In this document: piece after piece, positions 57,522 through 64,000 of the stretch
How positions within the stretch are numbered: position 1 is the stretch's first letter
Layout of the letters: each line of letters opens with the position of its first letter
Origin: Salinilacustrithrix flava
GTDB taxonomy: Bacteria > Actinomycetota > Acidimicrobiia > Acidimicrobiales > Salinilacustritrichaceae
Direction: 5' to 3'
NCBI RefSeq assembly: GCF_041228405.1
Contig: NZ_CP133888.1
Span: forward strand, 1,612,001-1,676,000
Length of the DNA: 64,000 nt
Position numbers and translations under genes: made by a program
The notes under the pieces: generated by a model
Told to the model about the DNA's origin: nothing
Seen by the model: the letters and a program-made list of their open reading frames with translations, nothing else
Database searches by the model: none

Positions 57522-57911
57522 CTACTCGTCGTCGTCGGCGGCGCGCATCGAGAACGAGATGCGGCGGCCGTCGTCGTCGATCTCGACCTTGCCGACCGTG
57601 GCGTCGAGGATCTGCTCGGCGAGGCGCTCGGCGAGGCCGTCGTGGCGCCCGGGCGGCGCGTCGATGGCGACCTCGACCCCGAGCGTGCCCCGGGCGACGG
57701 TGAATTCGATGGTGAGGGTTCCGTTGCGGTCGGCGCCGTCGAGGAGCACCTGGCACACCTCGCCGACGGCGAGGCGCAGGTCCTCGACCTCGTCGTAGGA
57801 GAAGCCGCTCCGGGTGGCGAGACCGGCGATGGCGACGCGGGGAAGGCGGACGTACGCGAGCAGGGCCGGGATCGTCATGCGGATCGTGTCCCGGCTCGTC
57901 ACCCCTTCCAT
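57522..57911 (-). CDS. anti-sigma-factor-like HATPase protein
   Basis: A 129-residue protein with the small histidine-kinase-like ATPase fold of RsbW/SpoIIAB anti-sigma factors. The N-box stretch is DEVEDLRLAVGEVCQVLLDGAD. A G-box region follows in shortened form, with a strand-rich middle (GTLTIEFTVARGTLGVEVAID) and the C-terminal R-R-I-S-F-S-M strand. The ATP lid glycines are not obvious, so it may be a non-catalytic or divergent member. No sigma factor or anti-anti-sigma gene is adjacent. A start at GTG 57896 is possible. Partner switching in the general stress response is the family precedent. Confidence 0.75.
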   Translation of the reverse strand: MEGVTSRDTIRMTIPALLAYVRLPRVAIAGLATRSGFSYDEVEDLRLAVGEVCQVLLDGADRNGTLTIEFTVARGTLGVEVAIDAPPGRHDGLAERLAEQILDATVGKVEIDDDGRRISFSMRAADDDE

Positions 57912-57969
57912 CGCTGCGAATCCTCGCGCACCTCGCCACCGGCCGACCGAATCCCGAGGATCGACCGGA

Positions 57970-58935
57970 TCACGGTGCGGCGGTCACCTGGTCGGCGTCC
58001 TTGTCGATGCGGCGCCCGGCGTAGGTGGGGTGGCGGAGGCGGCCGTCGCTCGTCCACTCGGCGTACTCCACCTCGACGACCAGCTCGGGGCGCACCCACA
58101 CGGCATCCACGGCGTGGGCGCGAGGGGGCGGGGGGTCGAAGGGGCACTCGGGCACGACCATGTCGGCGAAGCGGTCCTCGAGCTCGCGCAGCTCGGCCTG
58201 GCCGAGCCCGCTGCCGACCCGGCCGGCGTAGCGCAGCGGCGGGCTGCCCGGCTCGTCGTGGTAGCCGACGAGCAGGCCGCCGATGCCCCCGCCGCGGTTC
58301 CCCTTCCCCGGCGCCCAGCCCCCGACGACGAACTCCTGGCGCCGGCGCACCTTCACCTTGACCCACTCCCGCGAGCGCCCGCCGGGCCGGTAGACCGAGT
58401 CGACGCGCTTGGCCACGATGCCCTCGAGGTCGTTGGCGGTCGCCGCCTCGAACAGGGCCCGCCCGTCGTCGTGCACGGCGGGGACCTGCCAGTGCGGCCC
58501 GGGCTCGACCAGCCCCTCCAGGAGCCGCCGGCGCTCGGCCCACGGCAGCCCGACGAGCGAGCGCCCGTCGAGCGCGAGCAGGTCGAACAGGGCGAGGGTG
58601 CAGGGCGCGGCCTCGGCGCGTGCGGCCGCGGCCCGCCGATCGGTGACGTGCATGCGCTGCTGCAGGCGGCTGAAGGAGGGGCGACCCTGCTCGTCGAACG
58701 CGACGATCTCGCCGTCGAGCACGGCCGAGCCGACGCCGAGGGCGGGGCCGAGGGACGCCAGCTCGGGGAACGAGACGGTGACGTCGCGACCGTTGGCCGA
58801 CTGCAGGCGGACGTGGCCGTCCTCGACCTCGACGATGGCTCGCATCCCGTCCCACTTGACCTCGTAGACCCAGCCGTCGCCCGCCGGCAGCTCGCCGGCG
58901 GTGGCCTTCATGGGCAGCGGGATCTCGGGCACCAC
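57970..58935 (-). CDS. stand-alone ATP-dependent DNA ligase (LigD-type)
   Basis: A 321-residue ATP-dependent ligase. The adenylated lysine is Lys27 in YEVKWDGMRA (motif I K-x-D-G). Motif III is CTLALFDLLALDG, motif IV is EGIVAKR, and motif V is WVKVKVRR. An OB-fold C-terminus follows, ending RRIDKDADQV. It corresponds to the ligase domain of LigD without the primase and phosphoesterase domains, as in LigC/LigB-type enzymes of actinobacteria used in non-homologous end joining or excision repair. No Ku gene is next to it. GTG 58935 is followed at once by GTG 58932; the TAGGTA box is 6 nt from the second. Confidence 0.9.
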   Translation of the reverse strand: MVPEIPLPMKATAGELPAGDGWVYEVKWDGMRAIVEVEDGHVRLQSANGRDVTVSFPELASLGPALGVGSAVLDGEIVAFDEQGRPSFSRLQQRMHVTDRRAAAARAEAAPCTLALFDLLALDGRSLVGLPWAERRRLLEGLVEPGPHWQVPAVHDDGRALFEAATANDLEGIVAKRVDSVYRPGGRSREWVKVKVRRRQEFVVGGWAPGKGNRGGGIGGLLVGYHDEPGSPPLRYAGRVGSGLGQAELRELEDRFADMVVPECPFDPPPPRAHAVDAVWVRPELVVEVEYAEWTSDGRLRHPTYAGRRIDKDADQVTAAP

Positions 58936-58941
58936 CGGTAC

Positions 58942-60189
58942 CTACCCCCGTGGCGGTCGGGCGACCAGAACCCCGGCGGCCTCCAGCGCGTCGACGTCGT
59001 CGTCGCTGCGCCCGAGCAGGCCGGTCAGGACCGTCCGGTTGTGCTCCCCTCGCCACGCCGGCGGCCCGGCGACCCCGGCTGTGGCGCCCGAGAAGCGCCA
59101 CGGCGCCTGGGGGATGGCGAAGGTGCCGCCGGCGCCGTCGTCGACGTCGACGATGCTCCCTCGCTGCACGATGTGGTCCTCGCCGGCGAGCTCGGGCACC
59201 GACCGCACGACGCCGGCGGCCGTGCCGACCTCGTCGAGGAGGGCGACGAGGTCCTCGCCGGTCGGGATGGTGGCGGCGAAGTCGCGGAAGTCCTGCCGCA
59301 GGCGCGTGGCCTGGCTGCGGCGCCCGTCCCACGAGCGCATCTCGGGATCGTCGACGAGGTCGTCCCGGCCCAGCAGCCGGAGGAAGTCGGCGTAGCCGTG
59401 CCCGGCCGGGTCGCCGGCGACGCTCACCCGCTCGCCGCTGGCGACCTCGACGACCGGGGACCACCCGCTGCCCAGGATCGCGGGGTCGCCCGGTTCGGTC
59501 TCGCCGGCCAGCTGCTCCTGGGCGTGCTCGTTGACGAAGAGGAGCGAGTCGACCATGGAGACGTCGACGTGCTGGCCCCGACCGGTGGACTGCCGGGCGA
59601 AGAGGGCGGCGAGCACGCCGGACAGCGCGACGAGCCCGGTGTAGACGTCGCCGTGGGAGTAGGCGTCGTTGGCGAGCACCGCCTGCCCGGCCACCACCTC
59701 CTGGTGCTGGAGCTGGCCGGCGGTGGTGCCGGCGACGGCGTGGCCGATCACGGCGTAGGCGCGGCGGCCGGCCCACGGACCGGTCTGACCGAACCCGGTG
59801 AGCGAGGCGTAGACGACCCCGGGGTTCTCAGCCGCCACCGCGTCGTAGCCCACGCCCCACCGATCGCAGACGCCGGGGCGGAAGTTCTCGAGCACCACGT
59901 CGGCCCGGCAGGCCAGGTCGAACAGCAGGGCGCGCCCCTCGGCGTGGTCGAGGTCGACCGACACGTTCTCCTTCCCGGCGTTCTGCTGGGCGTAGTAGCC
60001 CGAGATGGGGCCGTGACGGGGCACGGAGAACCGGCTGAGGTCACCGGCCGGGGGTTCGACCTTGATGACCCGCGCCCCGAGGTCGGCCAGCGCCCGACCG
60101 CAGATCGGTCCGGCCAGGACCCGGGTGAGGTCGAGCACGACGACCCCGTCGAGCAGTCCGGGGGGTGCGTCGGTGGCGTCGTCGGTCAC
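58942..60189 (-). CDS. CaiB/BaiF-family (class III) CoA-transferase
   Basis: A 415-residue formyl-CoA-transferase-like protein moving CoA between carboxylic acids. The N-terminal Rossmann part reads VVVLDLTRVLAGPICGRALADLGARVIKVEPP. ENFRPG and ASLTGFGQTGPW follow, and the catalytic Asp is probably Asp181 in AYSHGDVYTGLVALSGVLAAL. Substrates in the family range from formate to bile acids and carnitine; here none can be named. The GTG start follows TAGAGT by 7 nt and its box overlaps the box of the divergent SDR gene. It ends 7 bp from the ligase start, so the ligase may be read from the same promoter. Confidence 0.9.
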   Translation of the reverse strand: MTDDATDAPPGLLDGVVVLDLTRVLAGPICGRALADLGARVIKVEPPAGDLSRFSVPRHGPISGYYAQQNAGKENVSVDLDHAEGRALLFDLACRADVVLENFRPGVCDRWGVGYDAVAAENPGVVYASLTGFGQTGPWAGRRAYAVIGHAVAGTTAGQLQHQEVVAGQAVLANDAYSHGDVYTGLVALSGVLAALFARQSTGRGQHVDVSMVDSLLFVNEHAQEQLAGETEPGDPAILGSGWSPVVEVASGERVSVAGDPAGHGYADFLRLLGRDDLVDDPEMRSWDGRRSQATRLRQDFRDFAATIPTGEDLVALLDEVGTAAGVVRSVPELAGEDHIVQRGSIVDVDDGAGGTFAIPQAPWRFSGATAGVAGPPAWRGEHNRTVLTGLLGRSDDDVDALEAAGVLVARPPRG

Positions 60190-60196
60190 CGGCCGG

Positions 60197-60206
60197 ACTC
60201 TAGGTT
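60197..60206. promoter_or_regulatory. overlapping divergent -10 boxes (CaiB / SDR)
   Basis: ACTCTAGGTT holds TAGAGT leftward (complement of 60197-60202, 7 nt from GTG 60189) and TAGGTT rightward (60201-60206, 7 nt from ATG 60214). The two boxes share the bases TA, so RNA polymerase cannot occupy both at once. Confidence 0.5.
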
Positions 60207-60213
60207 TCGCCGC

Positions 60214-61041
60214 ATGTCAGCACTCCAGGACCAGGCCGCCCTCGTCACCGGTGGCGGCAGCGGCATCGGCCTCGCCTGCGCGCGCGCCCTGCTGCGCGAC
60301 GGCGCCTCGGTGACCATCGCCGGCCGGGGCGAGGAGCGCCTCCGCCAGGCCGTCGCCGAGCTCGAGGCCGACGCACCCGACGGGGCGGAGGTGGCCCACG
60401 TCGTGTGCGACGTCGCCGTCGAGGACCAGGTGGCCGCCGCCGCCGAGCAGGCCGCGTCGCTCACCGGCGCGCTGCAGCTGTGCGTGGCCGCCGCCGGCAC
60501 CGGGACGATGGCGCCGGTCGTGGCCATGTCCTCGGAGCAGTGGGACCAGGTGCTCGGCGTGAACCTCACCGGCGCCTTCTTCACCCTCAAGCACGTCGCC
60601 CCCCGCATGGTGGCGGCCGGAGGCGGGTCCTTCGTCGGCATCTCCTCGATCGCCGCGCCGCTCACGCACCGCTACATGTCGGCCTACTGCGTGTCCAAGA
60701 TCGGCCTCGAGGCGCTGATCAAGACCGCGGCCGACGAGCTCGGCATGTCCAACGTCCGCTGCAACGCCGTGCGCCCGGGCCTCGTCCCCACCGAGCTGTC
60801 CTCCGCGCTCGAGGGCGACCCCGCCGTCCGCGACGACTACCTCGCCCAGATGCCCCTCGCCCGCACCGGCACCCCCGAGGACGTCGCCAGCGCGGTCCGC
60901 TACCTGTGCGGTCCCGAGTCGGGCTGGGTCACCGGCCAGGCCCTCGGCGTCGACGGCGGCCACACGCTGCGCCGTGGGCCGGACCTCGAGCACTGGTCCC
61001 GTGCGCTGTTCGGCGACGACGTCACCGAGGGGCGGGTCTGA
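60214..61041 (+). CDS. short-chain dehydrogenase/reductase
   Basis: A 275-residue classical SDR. The cofactor loop is TGGGSGIG (12-19), NAAG is replaced by AAAG in LCVAAAGTG, the catalytic Ser is about residue 144 (GISSIAA), and Tyr158-x3-Lys162 is in MSAYCVSK. An R at position 38 (AGRGEER) suggests NADPH preference. The C-terminus runs beyond the usual GG-x-T end (GVDGGHTLRRGP) by about 25 residues. The AAAG in place of NAAG is a change in a structural Asn. It converges with the DUF429 gene, with 1 bp between the stop codons. Confidence 0.9.
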   Translation: MSALQDQAALVTGGGSGIGLACARALLRDGASVTIAGRGEERLRQAVAELEADAPDGAEVAHVVCDVAVEDQVAAAAEQAASLTGALQLCVAAAGTGTMAPVVAMSSEQWDQVLGVNLTGAFFTLKHVAPRMVAAGGGSFVGISSIAAPLTHRYMSAYCVSKIGLEALIKTAADELGMSNVRCNAVRPGLVPTELSSALEGDPAVRDDYLAQMPLARTGTPEDVASAVRYLCGPESGWVTGQALGVDGGHTLRRGPDLEHWSRALFGDDVTEGRV

Positions 61042-61042
61042 C

Positions 61043-61726
61043 TCACCACCAGATCGCGGCTGGGCCTCCGGTGTCGGGGACGGACTCGGCTTCGCCTCGT
61101 GCGATCCGCATCGCTGACCAGGCGACGGCGGCGGCGTCGGTGAGGTCGTCGGGCGCGACCCGGCCGGCGGGACCGGGGTCGTCGGGGAGGTCGATGCCGT
61201 GCTCGCGCAGGAGGCGGACCCGCAGGGCGTGCCCCGACCAGGTCGTCTTCGCATGCGCCAGCGGCTCGCCGTGCATGGCCCGGAACGACAGCTCGGGCAT
61301 GCACTCGCGCACCGGCACCGCGCAGGTGGCGGCGAGGGCGCGGACCTCGCGGATCTTGGGCACCAGGAACCAGGCCTGCTTGGAGATGCCCCGTCCCGTG
61401 GTCGCCTTCGACCAGGCGTTGGCGCCCGGGTAGTCGTCGTCGGCGAAGTCGAGCGCGCCGAGCGACGGGGACTGGAACAGGCTCGACCGGCGGGCGCCGA
61501 GCAGGGGTCGGGCCAGGTCCTCGCACGCCCGGGTGGCCGACACCTCCAGATCGATCGGCATGTCCACGGCCACGACGGCCACCGGCCAGACGTCCGCGAC
61601 CAGTCCCGTCAGCGTCGGCGCGAACGCGCACGCGGGCTCGGTGCCGTCCCAGCGCACGCCGACCCAACCCCCTCGTGCGCCGTCGACGCCCAGCACCGCT
61701 CGCTCTCCGTCACCTCGGCTCGCCAC
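61043..61726 (-). CDS. DUF429 family protein
   Basis: A 227-residue protein of the DUF429 group (predicted RNase H-like nuclease). It begins with VLGVDGARGGWVGVRW, has the conserved VVAVDMPIDL and the segment SLFQSPSLGALDFADDDYPGAN. The typical PEDE/PELSF-like acidic motif appears as ECMPELSFRAMHG, and it ends in DDLTDAAAVAWSAMRIARGE. The two or three acidic residues fit an RNase-H-like metal site. No activity is established. GTG 61726 is chosen because CAGGGT (complement of 61734-61739) is 7 nt upstream; GTG 61735 would overlap that box. Confidence 0.82.
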   Translation of the reverse strand: MASRGDGERAVLGVDGARGGWVGVRWDGTEPACAFAPTLTGLVADVWPVAVVAVDMPIDLEVSATRACEDLARPLLGARRSSLFQSPSLGALDFADDDYPGANAWSKATTGRGISKQAWFLVPKIREVRALAATCAVPVRECMPELSFRAMHGEPLAHAKTTWSGHALRVRLLREHGIDLPDDPGPAGRVAPDDLTDAAAVAWSAMRIARGEAESVPDTGGPAAIWW

Positions 61727-61746
61727 GTGTGCCACCCTGCCCGACC

Positions 61747-62835
61747 ATGAGCACCGACGCGCTGCACGAGCTGGACGACGACGCCATCCGCCTCATGGCC
61801 TTCCGGGTCTGGGGCTACAAGCAGGGTGAGCAGGTCTCGCTGCTCATCCACCTCGGCGACCGGCTCGGGCTCTTCCGGGCCATGGCCGGCGCCGGCCCGC
61901 TCACCGTGGCCGAGCTGGCCGAGCGGACCGAGCTGCACGACCGCTGGATCCGCGAGTGGCTGTGGGCCATGGCCGCCGCTGAGCTCGTCGAGCACACGCC
62001 GGGCGAGCCCGACCGCTTCGAGCTGACCCGCGCCGGCCAGGCCGTGCTCGTCGACGAGGACTCCTCGCTCTTCTTCGCCGCCGGTGCGTTCAGCGAACCC
62101 ACCCCTCCCGACATCATCGACGACCTCGCCGACGCGTTCCGCACCGGCATCGGCCTCCCCTATGACCGCCAGGGCCCCCGGGGCGCCCATCGCACCGAGC
62201 GGATGCTCGGCCCGTGGGCCCGCCTCGCCCTGGTCCCGGTGATCCTGCCGATGCTCGACGGCGTCGTCGCCAAGCTCGAGGCGGGGGCGGACGTGTGCGA
62301 CGTCGGCTGCGGGTCCGGCGTCGCCCTCGAGGCCATGGCGAAGGCCTACCCGGCGTCCCGGTTCACCGGCTACGACCTGTCCCGCAACGCCGTGGAGATC
62401 GCCCGCCAGAAGATGGCCGACGCCGGCATCGACAACGTCGAGATCGTGCACGCCCGCGCCGAGGACCTTCCGGCCGAGCCGGCCTTCGACCTGGTGCTCA
62501 CCTTCGACTGCCTCCACGACATGACCCGTCCCGACGAGGCGCTCGCTGCGGTCCGGGGCTCGCTGCGCGACGACGGCACGCTGCTCGTGAAGGAGATCAA
62601 GTGCGCCGACACGCTCGAGCAGAACCGGGCCAACCCGATGCTGGCGATGATGCTCGGCTTCTCGATCACGTCGTGCATGTCGTCGGCCATGAGCGAGCCG
62701 GGCGGCATGGGGCTCGGCACGGTCGGCCTGCCCGAGAGCCGGCTGCGCGAGCTTGCGGAGGCGGCCGGGTTCACCAGCGTCGTGCGCCACGACCCGGGCG
62801 AGCCGTCGAACGTCTACTACGAGGTGCGCCCGTAG
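61747..62835 (+). CDS. SAM-dependent methyltransferase with N-terminal winged helix
   Basis: A 362-residue enzyme with the O-methyltransferase-like plan. The N-terminal winged-helix dimerisation domain (TVAELAERTELHDRWIREWLWAMAAAELVE) precedes a class I Rossmann methyltransferase. Motif I is VCDVGCGSGVAL, the acidic loop is FTGYDLSRNAVEIAR and motif II/III is FDLVLTFDCLHDM. In family members acting on phenolics, His in the late helix is the base, which I do not find, so a different methyl acceptor is possible. It faces the DUF429 gene divergently across 20 bp. The acyl-ligase gene converges with it, 3 bp away. Confidence 0.87.
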   Translation: MSTDALHELDDDAIRLMAFRVWGYKQGEQVSLLIHLGDRLGLFRAMAGAGPLTVAELAERTELHDRWIREWLWAMAAAELVEHTPGEPDRFELTRAGQAVLVDEDSSLFFAAGAFSEPTPPDIIDDLADAFRTGIGLPYDRQGPRGAHRTERMLGPWARLALVPVILPMLDGVVAKLEAGADVCDVGCGSGVALEAMAKAYPASRFTGYDLSRNAVEIARQKMADAGIDNVEIVHARAEDLPAEPAFDLVLTFDCLHDMTRPDEALAAVRGSLRDDGTLLVKEIKCADTLEQNRANPMLAMMLGFSITSCMSSAMSEPGGMGLGTVGLPESRLRELAEAAGFTSVVRHDPGEPSNVYYEVRP

Positions 62836-62838
62836 CGG

Positions 62839-64000
62839 TCAGGTGAGGGGCCGGTAGGTGCCGGTCTCGTCGTCGAGCACCAGCGCGGAGCCGTCGGTGG
62901 GGATGCCCTCGGCGCGCAGCGGGCCGGTGCGCACCCGGTACCAGGTGGTGCGGGGGATCTCGTCGACGACCCGGATGTACCGGGGCCGGTCGTCGGCGGC
63001 CAGCGACTGCACGGCATCCGTGAGCCGGGAGGCGAGCCGGTCGAGGTCGGCCTGCCGGCCCGGCCGCAGGGAGATGGCGACGGCGACGGCGGTGGTGCCG
63101 TCGGCCTCCTCGGTCGGGTAGGCGACGCTGAGGTGGACCTCGTCCAGGGCGCTCACCGCGTCCTGGACGGGGATGGGGGGCGTGGCGCCGTCCGGGGTGC
63201 GGATCAGGGACTGGACGCCGCCGATCAGCCAGTGGTCGCCGTCTTCGTCGACGAGGAACAGGTCGCCGGTGGCGAGCCAGGCGTCGTCGCCCTCGAACAG
63301 GGCGCGCAGCGAGCGGTCGGGGTAGGCGCCGTCGCGGTGGCTGAGCTTGGCGAGCAGCATGCCGACCTCCCCGACGGCGCACTCCTCGGCGAAGCCGTCC
63401 GGCCCCTCGATGAGCCGGCTGGTCTCCACGTCGAAGCGGGCGATCTTCAGCGGCGCGCTGCCCGGGAGGCGCCGGCCCATCGAGCCGACCTTCTCGCCGG
63501 TGAGGTTGACGAGCACGGCGGCGCCCTCGGTGGACGCGTAGAACTCGAGCACCTTGGCCGGGGCGAAGTGCTGCTCGACCCGGCGCCACAGGCCGGTGGG
63601 CATGCCGGAGCCGATGAACAGCCGGACCGGGTGGTGCTTGTCGCGGCCGCCGGTCGGCGCGTCGAGCATGTCGGCCGCCATCGTCCACGTGTAGGTGACG
63701 GCGGTGGCGCCGTAGCGGCGCACCTCCTCCCAGAACGTGTCGGGGTCGAAGCCCCGCGTCATGGCCAGGCGGGCCCGGGACGCGAGGGCGGCTCCGATTC
63801 CGGTGAGCAGGGCCGAGGGATGGTGGATCGGCGTGAGGCTGAGCACGGTGTCGGAGCGGCTCAGCGACGCGGACGCGGCGGTGCCGAAGGCGGACAGGGC
63901 CCAGCGCCCGTTGGTGATGCGGTTGACGCGCGTGCGCTCGCCGCTACCGGTGAACAGGACGAAGGCCAGGTCGTGGGCCCGTCCCGGGTTCGGCTCGTAC
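62839..64000 (-). CDS. acyl-AMP ligase / acyl-CoA synthetase, 5' end outside window
   Basis: At least 387 residues of an adenylate-forming enzyme whose N-terminus is beyond the right edge. The P-loop VLFTGSGERTRVNRITNGRW occupies the first complete codons, with FTGSG-E in place of the usual TSGTTG-x-PK and Arg-Val-Asn-Arg where the lysine normally is. The A5-like FYASTEGAAV, motif WLATGDLFLVDEDGDHWLIG and a C-terminal domain follow (DEIPRTTWYRVRTGPLR), where the catalytic Lys position appears as Arg. This pattern fits the fatty-acyl-synthetase domain fused to or paired with lipid-modifying proteins. The altered P-loop and missing Lys question full activity. Confidence 0.8.
   Translation of the reverse strand, partial: YEPNPGRAHDLAFVLFTGSGERTRVNRITNGRWALSAFGTAASASLSRSDTVLSLTPIHHPSALLTGIGAALASRARLAMTRGFDPDTFWEEVRRYGATAVTYTWTMAADMLDAPTGGRDKHHPVRLFIGSGMPTGLWRRVEQHFAPAKVLEFYASTEGAAVLVNLTGEKVGSMGRRLPGSAPLKIARFDVETSRLIEGPDGFAEECAVGEVGMLLAKLSHRDGAYPDRSLRALFEGDDAWLATGDLFLVDEDGDHWLIGGVQSLIRTPDGATPPIPVQDAVSALDEVHLSVAYPTEEADGTTAVAVAISLRPGRQADLDRLASRLTDAVQSLAADDRPRYIRVVDEIPRTTWYRVRTGPLRAEGIPTDGSALVLDDETGTYRPLT

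Overview
The window is about 72% G+C, densely packed and read on both strands. It looks like chromosomal DNA of a free-living high-GC actinobacterium. The support is a WhiB-family regulator of the WhiB7 type, a DUF222/13E12 HNH nuclease with an actinobacterial-type SOS box, SARP/BTAD and MalT-like giant ATPase regulators, DinB/TIGR03086-type small proteins and a stand-alone LigD-type ligase. The class Acidimicrobiia (Iamia/Ilumatobacter-like) is my best guess from the gene mix; it is inference, not a measurement. Most genes are preceded by a TANNNT box 6-8 nt from the start codon, so leaderless transcripts look common, and this box decided several starts. I saw no tRNA, rRNA, CRISPR array, insertion sequence or phage gene, and no gene-free stretch over about 300 bases except the whiB7 leader.

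Layout. 0-8 kb: the start of a gene running off the left edge, a cupin, a SulP anion transporter, a GlcD-like flavoprotein, and a MalT-like regulator divergent from a small protein plus a two-gene ABC exporter. 8-16 kb: an FMN alpha-hydroxyacid oxidase, a serine hydrolase and a DinB-like protein; a zinc-ribbon small protein; DUF1905; a DUF222-HNH nuclease under a SOS box; an MFS carrier with a PIG-L deacetylase; a TetR/DinB-like pair. 16-26 kb: a membrane protein, an MBL-fold protein and a SARP-ATPase regulator in tandem; Hsp20; a wrecked FHA/ABCG-like transporter; a second BTAD-ATPase regulator. 26-31 kb: PIG-L, azlD, azlC, OsmC, an FAD monooxygenase and a divergent fusion of an OmpR-type winged helix with an alpha/beta hydrolase.

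31-43 kb: DUF2855, a hot-dog-like protein, two neighbouring broken genes (methyltransferase, PPOX), a PI-PLC lipoprotein with acylphosphatase, a MacB-like ABC transporter beside a NarL-type two-component system, a glutathionyl-hydroquinone reductase, a cation/proton antiporter and a HAD phosphatase. 43-52 kb: FadD, serS, acetoacetyl-CoA synthetase, a Cys-rich copper-storage-like protein, pdxH, and a TlpA-CcdA-polyglutamate hydrolase redox operon. 52-64 kb: whiB7 with a complete-looking attenuation leader, an acyl-ACP thioesterase-like protein, an MBL hydrolase divergent from a glycosyltransferase across a perfect TetR-type operator, orn/dut, an anti-sigma ATPase, a DNA ligase, a CaiB CoA-transferase, an SDR, DUF429, an O-methyltransferase-like protein and an acyl-AMP ligase cut by the right edge.

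How it works together: the window mixes housekeeping genes (serS, orn, dut, pdxH) with acyl-CoA/ketone-body metabolism, redox and antibiotic-stress functions and several self-contained regulator-target modules. The most informative piece is the whiB7 leader. A 76-codon upstream ORF, a terminator with a U-rich tail and an antiterminator arm embedded in the last codons of the upstream ORF can all be read directly from the sequence. A second notable pattern is three genes with intact ends but out-of-frame internal deletions.
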